Notes: generated from the letters alone by a model not told the origin. A DNA stretch of 35,347 nt from Chitinophagaceae bacterium (GCA_947442625.1 CANEWJ010000011.1:1-35347), one strand, 5' to 3'; positions 26,242 through 35,153 are shown, numbered from the stretch's first letter. Translations and numbers: made by a program.

Positions 26242-28209
26242 ATGTCTACCATCAGGATTTTTACTACAGTATTGTTCATGCTTGTTTCCTTTTGGGGGAA
26301 TGCCCAGCAGGCCAGTGTTCATATCAGCCCTGTCAACTTTTCAAAGGTGGTCATCAATGATGATTTTTGGAAACCCAAAATTGACAAGGTGGCTACCAAA
26401 ACCCTGGATGCCTGTGTTTACCAAACCGAAGTGAATACCGGAAGGATCCGAAATTTTGAAAAGGCAGCAAGGGCAAAGGGGGAAAAACACGAAGGGATTT
26501 TTTATGATGATTCCGATGTTTACAAAGCAATTGAAGCAATGGCTTATGCCATTAAGCTCACGGGGAATAAAGCACTTGAACAAAAAGCAGATGAGTGGAT
26601 TGACAAGATCGCTGCAGCACAGCAAGCGGATGGGTACCTCAATACCTACTATACCCTCACTGGATTGGACAAGCGTTGGTCTGACATGGACAAGCACGAA
26701 GATTATTGTGGCGGACACATGCTGGAAGCCGCAGTAGCTTATTTCGATGCAACAGGAAAGAAGAAATTACTTGAAGTAAGCAAACGTTGGGCTGATCATT
26801 TTGATGCAACATTTGGTCCAGGAAAAAGAAACTGGGTAACAGGTCACCAGGAGCTGGAGCTGGCACTGGTTAAATTGTACAAGACCACAGGAGAAAAAAG
26901 ATACCTCAAATTGGCCGACTGGCTGCTGTCTGAAAGAGGAAAGAACCATGGCGTAGGCAGTCAATGGAAAAATGGCAAGGGTACCGATTATTCCCAAGAC
27001 CTGCTTCCGGTGAAGGAACAGTCAGAAATAACAGGACATGCAGTGCGCGCCATGTATCTCTATACCGGCGCGGCAGATGTGGCTGCACACACCGGAGACC
27101 AAGACTACTTGTTGGCCATGAGAAGGGTATGGCAGGATGTGGTTTTTCGCAACATGTATATTACGGGTGCCATAGGTTCTGCAGGAAAGAACGAAGGCTT
27201 TTCTAAGGACTATGATTTGCCCAATGAACAGGCCTATTGTGAAACATGTGCCTCTGTGGGCATGGTGTTCTGGAACCAGCGCATGAACAGCCTTACAGGT
27301 AAAGCTGAATACATCGATGTACTGGAAAGAAGTTTATACAACGGTGCATTGGATGGACTTTCATTGAGTGGTGATCGTTTTTTCTATGGCAATCCACTGG
27401 CCTCACAGGGCAATCACAACCGCAGGGAATGGTTTGGCACTGCATGCTGTCCATCCAATATTGCAAGATTGATTGCTTCGGTCGGCGGGTATGTTTATGG
27501 CCAGGAAAGCAATACCATCTACATCAATCTTTTTGTGGGCAGTGAATCTTCATTTGATCTGGCATCATCAACCATGAAAATAAAAACATCAACTTCTTAC
27601 CCATGGCAAGGAAATGTTAGCTGCAGTATTTCCATGAGTAAAAAAGAAAAAGCGGCTATTGCATTCAGGATTCCAGGGTGGCTCAGGAATACGCCAGCAC
27701 CTGGCAATCTTTATTCATTCCTTAACCAATCAAATGCTGCGCCAACAGTACTTGTCAATGGCAAATTGGTTGCATTCAAAGAAGAGAACGGTTATGCCGT
27801 CATTGAAAAAGAATGGAAAGATGGTGATAAGGTAGAATACACAATGCCCATGGAAGTGCGCAAAATCGGCGCAACAAAAGAGCTTGTTGACAACAATCAT
27901 CGGATGGCACTGCAACGCGGTCCACTTGTTTATTGCATTGAGGGTGCAGACAACAATGGAAAAGCATGGAATATTTTTTCCCCAGTAACTGCCAAGTTTG
28001 AGACGGAAAATTTTAATGTGCTTGATGAAAAAGTAATCAGCCTTGTTTCAACATTGCCTGTTTTACAAATTGATGCTGATGGACAATCAACCAAAACCGT
28101 AAACCAAAAAGTGCGCGCAATTCCGTATTATACGTGGTGTAACCGGGGAAGCAATCCCATGCAGGTATGGTTGCCAACAGTATACAAGGACATCAAAATA
28201 AATTACTAG
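26242..28209 (+). CDS. Secreted GH127-type beta-L-arabinofuranosidase
   Basis: A 655-residue protein (DUF1680/GH127) with a signal peptide ending near GNAQQ. The zinc-thiolate active site of HypBA1-type enzymes can be matched: E334 and C336 in CETCASVG, the nucleophile C402 with C403 in GTACCPSNI, and the general acid/base E318 sixteen residues before E334. It has the (alpha/alpha)6 barrel (about 60-430) followed by beta-sandwich domains. Characterised GH127 enzymes cleave beta-L-arabinofuranose linked to other arabinose or to hydroxyproline in extensin-type proteins. It lies 17 bases after the GH95 gene, in a run with hydroxyproline catabolic genes. GH146 or another related family cannot be ruled out. 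Confidence 0.9.
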   Translation: MSTIRIFTTVLFMLVSFWGNAQQASVHISPVNFSKVVINDDFWKPKIDKVATKTLDACVYQTEVNTGRIRNFEKAARAKGEKHEGIFYDDSDVYKAIEAMAYAIKLTGNKALEQKADEWIDKIAAAQQADGYLNTYYTLTGLDKRWSDMDKHEDYCGGHMLEAAVAYFDATGKKKLLEVSKRWADHFDATFGPGKRNWVTGHQELELALVKLYKTTGEKRYLKLADWLLSERGKNHGVGSQWKNGKGTDYSQDLLPVKEQSEITGHAVRAMYLYTGAADVAAHTGDQDYLLAMRRVWQDVVFRNMYITGAIGSAGKNEGFSKDYDLPNEQAYCETCASVGMVFWNQRMNSLTGKAEYIDVLERSLYNGALDGLSLSGDRFFYGNPLASQGNHNRREWFGTACCPSNIARLIASVGGYVYGQESNTIYINLFVGSESSFDLASSTMKIKTSTSYPWQGNVSCSISMSKKEKAAIAFRIPGWLRNTPAPGNLYSFLNQSNAAPTVLVNGKLVAFKEENGYAVIEKEWKDGDKVEYTMPMEVRKIGATKELVDNNHRMALQRGPLVYCIEGADNNGKAWNIFSPVTAKFETENFNVLDEKVISLVSTLPVLQIDADGQSTKTVNQKVRAIPYYTWCNRGSNPMQVWLPTVYKDIKINY

Positions 28210-28242
28210 GACCAATTGGAGAAGGACAATTCCTAATTCAAC

Positions 28243-28250
28243 TAACTTTG
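28243..28250 (+). promoter_or_regulatory. -7 element before the D-amino-acid dehydrogenase gene
   Basis: TAACTTTG matches TAnnTTTG and ends 14 bases before the ATG at 28265. The nearest TTG is 24 bases upstream (28216-28218), rather far for a -33 element. The flavoenzyme may thus have an added promoter inside the larger run. Confidence 0.5.
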
Positions 28251-28264
28251 GAAAAAAGGAAAAC

Positions 28265-29506
28265 ATGAGCAAGGTTATCGTAGCAGGTGGGGGTGTAATT
28301 GGGCTGTGTACAGCCTATTACCTGAACAAAGCTGGCCATGAAGTAATCTTGATTGACAAGGGAGACCTGAAACATGGTACATCTTTCGGCAACGCAGGAT
28401 ACATTTCGCCCAGTCATTTTATTCCGCTTGCCTCGCCCGGTATTGTTGCCAAGGGTTTGCAGTGGATGCTGAGCTCCAGTTCACCTTTTTACATCAAGCC
28501 CAGGCTCAACATGGATCTTATCCGATGGGCACTGACCTTCTGGAAAAGGTCCGGCAAGGCTACAATGGAAAGAAATATCCCTCATCTCAACAATATTCTT
28601 CACCTGAGCCGTGAACTCACTTCGGAAATCCGTAACGATTTGGGCAATCAATTCCGGATGGAGGAAAAGGGATGTTTTATGCTCTATAAAAGTGCCCTGA
28701 CTGAAAAGCATGAGATTGAATTGGCAAAGGAGGCAGCGGCATTGAATATTGAAACCAAAGTGTTCAGCGCAAAAGAGGTCCAGGCCATGGAGCCAGCGGT
28801 GGAGGTCAATGTAAGGGGAGGGGTTTTGTATCCCATTGATGCCCATTTGCATCCTGGCGATTTGATGAAAACCATTCACGATCATTTGCAGCAGTCGGGG
28901 GTACAATTTCAGCTGGAAACCACCATTACTGGATTTGAAAAACACGGAAGAAAAGTAACCAAGGTATTGACAGATAAAGGGGATTTTTCCGGAGATGAGA
29001 TTATTTTGGCCACAGGCTCATGGCTGCCCGTAACCAGCCGAGACCTTGGTATAAACCTTCTTCTCCAAGCGGGTAAAGGGTATAGCATGACTTTCGATGC
29101 CGTTGAAAAAAACCTTCATTATCCTGCAATCCTTGTCGATGACAGGGTGGCAATGACGCCAATGGGTGCTGATCTTAGGATGGGCGGAACCATGGAAATC
29201 AGTGGTATCGGCTCACCCATGCTGATGAAAAGGGTTCAGGCCATTTTCAAGGCTGCAAAAAATTATTATCCGGATCTCCCTGTAAGTTTTCCTGCCCAGG
29301 ACAAGATTTGGCATGGACTGAGGCCTTTGAGTCCAGACGGTCTTCCTTATATTGGCCGGCATTCATCATTTGATAACATCGTCATGTCAGGTGGCCATGC
29401 GATGCTTGGCCTCTCTCTTGCAGCGGCATCAGGGAAGTTGGTAGAAGAGATTGTTGGCGGGCGAGATACAAGTATTGACATCAGTGCATTTAATGTAGAA
29501 CGATAA
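28265..29506 (+). CDS. D-amino-acid dehydrogenase-type FAD oxidoreductase, probable cis-4-hydroxy-D-proline dehydrogenase
   Basis: A 413-residue DadA/DAO-family flavoprotein. The FAD fold is at the N-terminus (VIVAGGGVIGLCTAYYL, then Asp in LIDKGD), HGTSFGNAGYISPSH follows, and the C-terminal block reads HGLRPLSPDGLPYIGRH and GHAMLGLSLAAASG. It should oxidise cis-4-hydroxy-D-proline, made by the epimerase upstream, to delta1-pyrroline-4-hydroxy-2-carboxylate, passing electrons to the respiratory chain or O2. Bacterial D-hydroxyproline dehydrogenases are either multi-subunit or single-chain; no small partner subunits are next to it, so it would be the single-chain type. D-proline or D-alanine as substrate is possible. 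Confidence 0.87.
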   Translation: MSKVIVAGGGVIGLCTAYYLNKAGHEVILIDKGDLKHGTSFGNAGYISPSHFIPLASPGIVAKGLQWMLSSSSPFYIKPRLNMDLIRWALTFWKRSGKATMERNIPHLNNILHLSRELTSEIRNDLGNQFRMEEKGCFMLYKSALTEKHEIELAKEAAALNIETKVFSAKEVQAMEPAVEVNVRGGVLYPIDAHLHPGDLMKTIHDHLQQSGVQFQLETTITGFEKHGRKVTKVLTDKGDFSGDEIILATGSWLPVTSRDLGINLLLQAGKGYSMTFDAVEKNLHYPAILVDDRVAMTPMGADLRMGGTMEISGIGSPMLMKRVQAIFKAAKNYYPDLPVSFPAQDKIWHGLRPLSPDGLPYIGRHSSFDNIVMSGGHAMLGLSLAAASGKLVEEIVGGRDTSIDISAFNVER

Positions 29507-29522
29507 AAAATAAATCAAGTAT

Positions 29523-30356
29523 ATGAAAAAATCAATGTTATTGTTTTTATTGGTGATGGGTATGGTATCAGGTGCAATGGCCCAAAGCCTCAACAAATTA
29601 TGGGCTACCGATACCACCCTGAAAGTTCCTGAATCTGTGCTGCTGGACAGCAAGAACCAGCGTTTGTATGTTACCAATATTGATGGCAAGGGCCCCTGGG
29701 ACAAAGATGGCAAAGGGTCTATTTCATTGCTAACCCTTTCCGGAAAAATCCTTAATCCCGATTGGATCAAAGGATTGCATGCCCCCAAAGGCATGACCAT
29801 GTTCAGTGATTTTCTGGTTGTAGCGGATGTCGATTCAGTTGTAATCATTGAGGTTACCAAGGCACAGATTGTAAAAAAGCTTTACATCGAAGGGGCAAAA
29901 GCATTGAATGACATCACATCAGACAAGCGTGGCAACATGTACGTGTCAGATTCCAAGACCCAAAAAATCCATTTTATTGATATAGATAAGCTGGAAGCCA
30001 GTTTGTTTGCTGAGGGGCTCAAAGGCTTGAATGGCCTGCATTATGTTGACAAGACCTTGTACTTTACAGATGCTGGTGCACTTTACAAATTTGGGAAAGA
30101 CAAATCAAAAATACTGATCACTGAAGGCATGGAAGGCGGCACCGATGGCATAGAACAAGTAGATGAAAATACTTTTCTAGTTTCCTGCTGGGCAGGTTCT
30201 ATATGGTTGGTAAAAATGAATGGTGAAAAGAAATTGTTGCTGGATACCAGGAAAGAGGGCATAAATACTGCTGACATTGGGTACGATAAGAAAAATAAAA
30301 TTGTTTATGTTCCTACATTTTGGAAGAACCATGTGGTTGCTTACCAGCTCCAATAA
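29523..30356 (+). CDS. Secreted SMP-30/gluconolactonase-like beta-propeller protein
   Basis: A 277-residue protein with a signal peptide (MKKSMLLFLLVMGMVSGAMAQ). The rest is a six-bladed beta-propeller with repeated YVTN, MYVSDSKTQKIHFID and LYFTDAGALYKF strands. Candidate metal ligands of SMP-30 lactonases are seen in PESVLLD, LNDITSD and GTDGIEQ. It begins 17 bases after the flavoenzyme and ends before a strong terminator, so it is the last gene of the run. Lactonase activity, for example on a sugar lactone from arabinose or galactose, is possible, but many secreted Bacteroidota members have no known role. Confidence 0.75.
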   Translation: MKKSMLLFLLVMGMVSGAMAQSLNKLWATDTTLKVPESVLLDSKNQRLYVTNIDGKGPWDKDGKGSISLLTLSGKILNPDWIKGLHAPKGMTMFSDFLVVADVDSVVIIEVTKAQIVKKLYIEGAKALNDITSDKRGNMYVSDSKTQKIHFIDIDKLEASLFAEGLKGLNGLHYVDKTLYFTDAGALYKFGKDKSKILITEGMEGGTDGIEQVDENTFLVSCWAGSIWLVKMNGEKKLLLDTRKEGINTADIGYDKKNKIVYVPTFWKNHVVAYQLQ

Positions 30357-30371
30357 TTGACACAAAAGAAA

Positions 30372-30415
30372 AAAAAGAAAGGCACAAAGTATTCAACCTT
30401 TGTGCCTTTCTTTTT
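30372..30415. terminator. Bidirectional intrinsic terminator
   Basis: A perfect 18-base inverted repeat (30372-30389 and 30398-30415) with an 8-base loop has a G/C-containing core GGCACAAAG, flanked by A-runs on one side and T-runs on the other. It can stop transcription from both strands and sits between the convergent beta-propeller and M1 peptidase genes. Confidence 0.9.
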
Positions 30416-30430
30416 GTGTTGCTACAATGA

Positions 30431-32911
30431 TTATTTTCCCATCTTGCTTTCAAGGTATTTTACCATTTCTGTGTTCCCAAACATCTTCAGTTTGGCCATA
30501 ATGCCTCCGAGGATCATGCCATTGATATACGGGTTGGTCTGTTCTTTCACTCCTGCAGGTATTTCATCCCTGAAAGCCGTAATCAAATCGATTGATTTTT
30601 TTATCCGATCATTGCTTTTCATTGACCCTGTCATTTCACCGATCTGCTGCATCAGCATGAACTTTTCATTGGTCAATCCCATTGAAGTAAACTTATCAGC
30701 CAGTTTGTCAAAAACTTCCTCCTTGCCAGAGGCAACCAGGATGGAGTTGATGGCATTATCCAATTTTCCTTTTGCAGGTTTGTTGGACAATTCCATTGCA
30801 TACTTGAGTGCAAGCACACTGTCCGTTTTGGATAGCGCTTCCAAAGCAGCTCCTGACACAGCATAAGATGAGTCATTGATGTTTTTTTCAAAGAGAGAAG
30901 CATATTTTGCATCGGCTGTTTTGCCCAATCCCTCTATCATGCTCGCCTTGACAGGCCTGTTGGTTTCCTTGTTCACCAACACGGCAACTGTCTCCTCAAA
31001 GGTTTTTCTGATGCGGTCTTTTTTCATATCAATTTTACCCATCGCAAGCAATCTTATGCCATGGAAAGGATCATTGAGGGCATCTTTCAAGAGTGCCAAG
31101 GCCTTGGGATCATCCGTCTTCTTGCCACAGAAATCAACTGCTTCTTTTCTGTCAAGGTAATTTCCCGCCTGATAATACTGGTGGATGTAGTTGTCTAGGC
31201 TTTTGTTCTCTTTCTTCTCACAAAGCAGGATTTTCTCTCCATCAAAATTGATCAGGTCCGGCTTCGTGGTGGAAGCAAAACTGAAACTGTCTACAGCATG
31301 CTCAATCCAAACCTCATTCCTGGTCCTGGTCTTGCCATTGTAAACATCAATGAAGGTGGGTATTCTGAATACTTTTCCTGTGGTTTGTGTTTGCTTTACA
31401 ATCACCGTTGCCTTTTGTGCTGCTTCATTGTATTTATATTGGATGTCCAGTTTTGGATGACCATTGCCAAAATACCATTGGTTGAAATACCAGGTAAGGT
31501 CCATTCCACTAACCTCTTCAAAAGCAAGGCGCAAATGATGGGCTTCAGCAGACTTGAATTTGTTGCTGCTCAGGTAAAGGTTCAATCCCTTAAAAAACGC
31601 ACTGTCTCCAATATGTTTTCTCAACATGTGCAAGATCCTTCCGCCTTTTTGATAGCTGACGGCGTCAAACATTTGCTCCCTGTCTTCATAATAAAAACGC
31701 ACAAGGTCTTTTTTGGAATTGTCACCCATCAGGTACGTTTGCAAACCGCTGAAATTTTCAGCATCACCGGCATCCTTACCGTACTTGTATTCATCCCAAA
31801 GGGTTTGGCTATAATCAGCAAAGGATTCATTGAGGGTAAGGTTGCTCCAGCTTTCGGCTGTTACATAATCGCCAAACCATTGGTGAAACAATTCGTGTGC
31901 AATGGTGCCTTCCCAGATATTCCCATCTGTCAGTTCTCTTGCATCCTGTTGGGCGGTTTCCTGGTGGATGGTAGCGGTGGTGTTTTCCATGGCGCCTGCC
32001 ACATATTCCCTTCCTGTAATTTGGCTGTACTTGACCCAGGGGTATTCAACACCAGTGATTTTCGAGAAATAGGTCATCATTTCTGGTGTGTTGCCAAAGA
32101 TTTTCTTGGCCACCGGTCCGAATTCCTTTTCAACATAATAATTCACTTCCTTTCCCTTCCACGAATCTTTTATCACGGCATAGTCGCCCACGCCCATGAA
32201 GAACAGGTAAGGAGAGTGGGGAAGGTCCATTTTCCAGTAATCGGTTCTGGTGCCGTCATTGTTGTTCTTCTGGCTTACCAATTTCCCATTGCTAAGGCTC
32301 ACATATTTGGATGGCACAGTCATGTAAATCTCCTGGGTTGTTTTTTGTTGGGTCTGATCAATTGTGGGAAACCAAACGGAGTTGGATTCCGTTTCACCCT
32401 GTGTCCAAATCTGGATGGGTTTATTTTTTTCCTCTCCCTTGGGGTTGATGAAATAAAGACCTTTCACGCCCAGCATGGGGTCTGCTCCTGCCTCTTTCTC
32501 ATATTCATTGGGCTTGGATACATAATTGATGTAGACGGTATAGTTTTCACCCTTTTTGTATGTCTTTGGAAGCTTTATGGCCAGTTGTTTCCTGTCATAA
32601 CCATATTCCAGGTTTTTCAAGGACTTGTCAGGCTGAACCATGGATACCTGAATGATGTCCATTCCTTTTGCATCCAGCGTTAAAGCTGCTGTTGGATTGA
32701 AATGCGGCGTCAGTGTAATCCATGCCTTTCCCAAAAGAAAAGTCTTCTCGTAGTCAAACCGCACATCAAGTTTGGTATGAACAAGGTTGTTAACCCTTGT
32801 GGGGGTATACCGGGGTGTTTTTTTCCAGCTTGAGTCAACAGCTCCTTTTCCCTGGGAAAATCCCATGATAGAAAGGGTGCTTACAAGCAATAAAATCAAG
32901 TAATGTTTCAT
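30431..32911 (-). CDS. Secreted M1-family aminopeptidase
   Basis: An 826-residue protein with a signal peptide (ILLLVSTLSIMGFSQ). The M1 signature is complete: exopeptidase motif GAMEN before the zinc site, HELFH at 339-343 and the distal Glu E362 in LNESFADY. The N-terminal beta-saddle domain spans about 40-260 and a helical HEAT-like domain the last 270 residues. It removes N-terminal residues from peptides in the periplasm. It is a single gene with its own -7 element and a terminator at its end; peptide supply to the neighbouring hydroxyproline locus is possible but unproven. Frames on the opposite strand over this gene are not coding. Confidence 0.95.
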   Translation of the reverse strand: MKHYLILLLVSTLSIMGFSQGKGAVDSSWKKTPRYTPTRVNNLVHTKLDVRFDYEKTFLLGKAWITLTPHFNPTAALTLDAKGMDIIQVSMVQPDKSLKNLEYGYDRKQLAIKLPKTYKKGENYTVYINYVSKPNEYEKEAGADPMLGVKGLYFINPKGEEKNKPIQIWTQGETESNSVWFPTIDQTQQKTTQEIYMTVPSKYVSLSNGKLVSQKNNNDGTRTDYWKMDLPHSPYLFFMGVGDYAVIKDSWKGKEVNYYVEKEFGPVAKKIFGNTPEMMTYFSKITGVEYPWVKYSQITGREYVAGAMENTTATIHQETAQQDARELTDGNIWEGTIAHELFHQWFGDYVTAESWSNLTLNESFADYSQTLWDEYKYGKDAGDAENFSGLQTYLMGDNSKKDLVRFYYEDREQMFDAVSYQKGGRILHMLRKHIGDSAFFKGLNLYLSSNKFKSAEAHHLRLAFEEVSGMDLTWYFNQWYFGNGHPKLDIQYKYNEAAQKATVIVKQTQTTGKVFRIPTFIDVYNGKTRTRNEVWIEHAVDSFSFASTTKPDLINFDGEKILLCEKKENKSLDNYIHQYYQAGNYLDRKEAVDFCGKKTDDPKALALLKDALNDPFHGIRLLAMGKIDMKKDRIRKTFEETVAVLVNKETNRPVKASMIEGLGKTADAKYASLFEKNINDSSYAVSGAALEALSKTDSVLALKYAMELSNKPAKGKLDNAINSILVASGKEEVFDKLADKFTSMGLTNEKFMLMQQIGEMTGSMKSNDRIKKSIDLITAFRDEIPAGVKEQTNPYINGMILGGIMAKLKMFGNTEMVKYLESKMGK

Positions 32912-32930
32912 ATTCAGATGGTTTATGTTG

Positions 32931-32938
32931 CAAATATA
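32931..32938 (-). promoter_or_regulatory. -7 element of the M1 aminopeptidase gene
   Basis: On the minus strand this reads TATATTTG, matching TAnnTTTG, with 19 bases to the ATG at 32911. A TTGG lies about 23 bases upstream. Confidence 0.55.
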
Positions 32939-33010
32939 TCAAGGCAATGGTTTAAGATTTGCCAATTTTGATGGATGGTAAAATCCTTGCTTTGTGAATC
33001 ATTCTTTTAT

Positions 33011-33018
33011 TAGATTTG
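33011..33018 (+). promoter_or_regulatory. -7 element of the DUF4476 gene
   Basis: TAGATTTG matches TAnnTTTG; a TTG at 32987-32989 is 21 bases upstream as a -33 element. The first ATG of the gene is only 4 bases downstream, so either the mRNA is leaderless or translation starts later, at 33047. Confidence 0.55.
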
Positions 33019-33022
33019 TGCT

Positions 33023-34201
33023 ATGTCAATTTATTCAGGTATTCGGATGTTTTGCATGTTCATGGCCGTGATGGCTTTTCAGTGCTTGAGTGCCCAGCAT
33101 TATATTTTCATTGAGGCAGACGGCCAGCAGCCATTTTACCTCAAACAGGGAAACACGATGGTGTCTTCATCTGCAGCTGGGTTCCTGATTCTCCCGAAGA
33201 TTAAAGCGACAGAGATGGAATTCTCCATCGGCTTTCCCAAAAATATTTACCCTGAGGTCGCATTCTATATCAATGGAACCGACCGCGACCGTGGCTTTCA
33301 ATTGAAGCAGATGGAAGGGCAGGGCTGGTCTTTGTTCGACCGCACCAGCCTGGAAGTGATCAAAGGCGCGGTGCCCCAATCCGCACCCATTGAAATGAAA
33401 TTGCCACAGAAAGAGGAGGGCAGCTTTGCAAAACTTTTGGCTGGTGCAACTGACGATACATCATTGCTGGAAAAAATGCCCAAGAAAGACAGTGCAGCGC
33501 AGACCTTGCCTGGCAAGTCCATCACAAAGCCGGAGTTGACAGCTGTTGCTACAAAATCTGGTTTGAAAGACAGCCTCATTGAAAAAGCCAAGGTTGCCCA
33601 ACCTCTGATTTCCATCAGCACCCAAATGGAGGATGATGATGTTAAAAGATTGGTTTTTATAGAGAAAACAATCAAAGGAATGGCTGATACCATCAGTGTA
33701 GAGATTGAAAAGAGGAAGACTGTTGCACCAACAGAACCCATGGCGCAGCCAAAGGATGCTGGGTTGATGGAGAGGCCTTCAAAAGCCATTGCTGATCCTA
33801 TCCTTTCTCCAGACACCATTTTTCATGTAAGCAAGCCTACCATTGATAGCGATAGCAGCAAAACGAATGCCCAAGTTTCAAAAGCAAGTCCGATCATTGT
33901 TTGTGATCGTCCCATTGCCGATTACAAGGATATTCGGGCATTGCAGAAGAAGTTGCTGGGAATTGCATCAGACAATGAGCAGCGCAATTATACTGTTAAG
34001 GTATTTGGTCAAAAATGTTTCAACACCAAGCAGGCACTTGAAATCGGATGGTTTTTTGTTGACGAGACAAGCAGGCTTCAGTTGTTCAAGGCATTGAAAC
34101 CACTCATTGCTGATCAAGCTTCTTTTGGAAACCTTGAAGCTTCTTTTTTCAAGGAAGAAAATATCATCGCCTTCAGAGCCCTTGTTGCAGAAAGCAATTG
34201 A
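33023..34201 (+). CDS. Secreted DUF4476 protein
   Basis: A 392-residue protein (384 if started at the ATG at 33047, which better fits the promoter spacing and gives a compact signal peptide, MFCMFMAVMAFQCLSAQ). Residues ~25-120 form a beta-rich domain with HYIFIEADGQQPFYLKQ, the middle (120-300) is low-complexity and Lys/Pro/Ala-rich, and the C-terminal 95 residues are the DUF4476 domain (DYKDIRALQKKLLG, GWFFVDETSRLQLFKAL). DUF4476 proteins are common in Bacteroidota and have no established role. Its stop codon is 14 bases before the truA ATG, so the two are probably co-transcribed. Confidence 0.85.
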   Translation: MSIYSGIRMFCMFMAVMAFQCLSAQHYIFIEADGQQPFYLKQGNTMVSSSAAGFLILPKIKATEMEFSIGFPKNIYPEVAFYINGTDRDRGFQLKQMEGQGWSLFDRTSLEVIKGAVPQSAPIEMKLPQKEEGSFAKLLAGATDDTSLLEKMPKKDSAAQTLPGKSITKPELTAVATKSGLKDSLIEKAKVAQPLISISTQMEDDDVKRLVFIEKTIKGMADTISVEIEKRKTVAPTEPMAQPKDAGLMERPSKAIADPILSPDTIFHVSKPTIDSDSSKTNAQVSKASPIIVCDRPIADYKDIRALQKKLLGIASDNEQRNYTVKVFGQKCFNTKQALEIGWFFVDETSRLQLFKALKPLIADQASFGNLEASFFKEENIIAFRALVAESN

Positions 34202-34215
34202 ATAAACCCTCAGGC

Positions 34216-34968
34216 ATGCCAACTTATTTTTTATCCTTAGCATACAAGGGGACTCGCTTTGCGGGTTTTCAGATTCAGGACAATGCCATCACCATCCAGG
34301 GGCAGGTAGAAAGGGCGATGGCCACCTACCTTAGGGAAAACGTCCAATTGACAGGTTCCTCCAGGACCGATGCTGGGGTGCATGCCAACAGAAATTTCTT
34401 TCATTTCTCCATTGATCGCCAGCTCAAGGACGAATGTGTATACCACATCAATGCCATTTTGCCTCCCGATATTGCCATTACCGGTATTTACCCTGTACCA
34501 GAAGGAAGCCACAGCAGATTTGATGCTATAGGGAGGAGATACAAATACTATATATACAACAGCAAGAACCCCTTTCTGGATGACCGGTCTTGGTTTTATC
34601 CTTATCCAATGGACCTTTCCAGCCTCAATCAGGCAGCCAGCTCCCTGTTAGGACTGCATGATTTTACCAGCTTCGCCAAAAGAAGAACACAGGTATATAC
34701 CCATATGTGTACTATTTCCGTTTGCCAGTGGCATGAAACTGCAGATGGTTGGGTTTTTACAGTTGAAGGCAACCGCTTTCTCAGGGGGATGGTCAGGGCC
34801 CTGGTAGGAACAATGGTTAAAGTTGGGCGCCAAAAGATCAGTGTTGAATCATTCCAAAATGTGTTGTTATCAAAAGACAGTGCCATGGCTGATTTCACTG
34901 CACCCGGTCATGGATTGTTCCTTGATGATGTTATTTATTCCAGTGAAATAGCCGTATTGTTGAAGTAA
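34216..34968 (+). CDS. truA: tRNA pseudouridine(38-40) synthase
   Basis: A 250-residue TruA from the ATG at 34216; an upstream TTG at 34198 overlaps the preceding stop and is not needed, since MPTYFLSLAYKGTRFAGFQ is the usual start. The catalytic Asp is D52 in SSRTDAGVHA; RRYKYYIYN and NRFLRGMVRALVGTMVKVG are also characteristic. It makes pseudouridine at positions 38-40 of the tRNA anticodon arm. It is the last gene before the apparent rRNA operon. Confidence 0.95.
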   Translation: MPTYFLSLAYKGTRFAGFQIQDNAITIQGQVERAMATYLRENVQLTGSSRTDAGVHANRNFFHFSIDRQLKDECVYHINAILPPDIAITGIYPVPEGSHSRFDAIGRRYKYYIYNSKNPFLDDRSWFYPYPMDLSSLNQAASSLLGLHDFTSFAKRRTQVYTHMCTISVCQWHETADGWVFTVEGNRFLRGMVRALVGTMVKVGRQKISVESFQNVLLSKDSAMADFTAPGHGLFLDDVIYSSEIAVLLK

Positions 34969-35046
34969 AATGCATCAAGTTTTTTTGCCTCAAAACCCTT
35001 GCTGGGATTGATTTTCAATATTTTGCAAAAAAACAAATCAATTTAA
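34969..35046. other. Non-coding spacer with a 10-base inverted repeat
   Basis: No gene is seen. A perfect 10-base dyad, GTTTTTTTGC at 34979-34988 and GCAAAAAAAC at 35025-35034, encloses 36 bases. It is too AT-rich and its loop too long for a standard terminator; it may only reflect A/T-rich DNA upstream of a strong promoter. Confidence 0.4.
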
Positions 35047-35079
35047 TTTGGAACGTATGAGAAATGCTTCCTATATTTG
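35047..35079 (+). promoter_or_regulatory. Upstream promoter (P1) of the presumed rRNA operon
   Basis: TTTG at 35047-35050 and TATATTTG at 35072-35079 are separated by 21 bases, a full match to the Bacteroidota primary-sigma promoter. The sequence just before it is A/T-rich, as an UP-like element would be. Confidence 0.75.
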
Positions 35080-35153
35080 CATCCCGCTACACAAAAAGCG
35101 CAGTTCTTCGAAATAAAATCAGGTCAAATTTTTACGTTTCATTTGAATAAAAA

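Noticed and set aside
31298-32683. Long open frame (461 codons) on the plus strand
   Set aside because: It lies wholly opposite the M1 aminopeptidase, whose motifs (GAMEN, HELFH, distal Glu) are intact; the plus-strand product is Cys/Phe-rich with no family features.
34979-35034. 10-base dyad after truA as a terminator
   Set aside because: The arms are A/T runs with a 36-base loop; no stable stem followed by a T-run.
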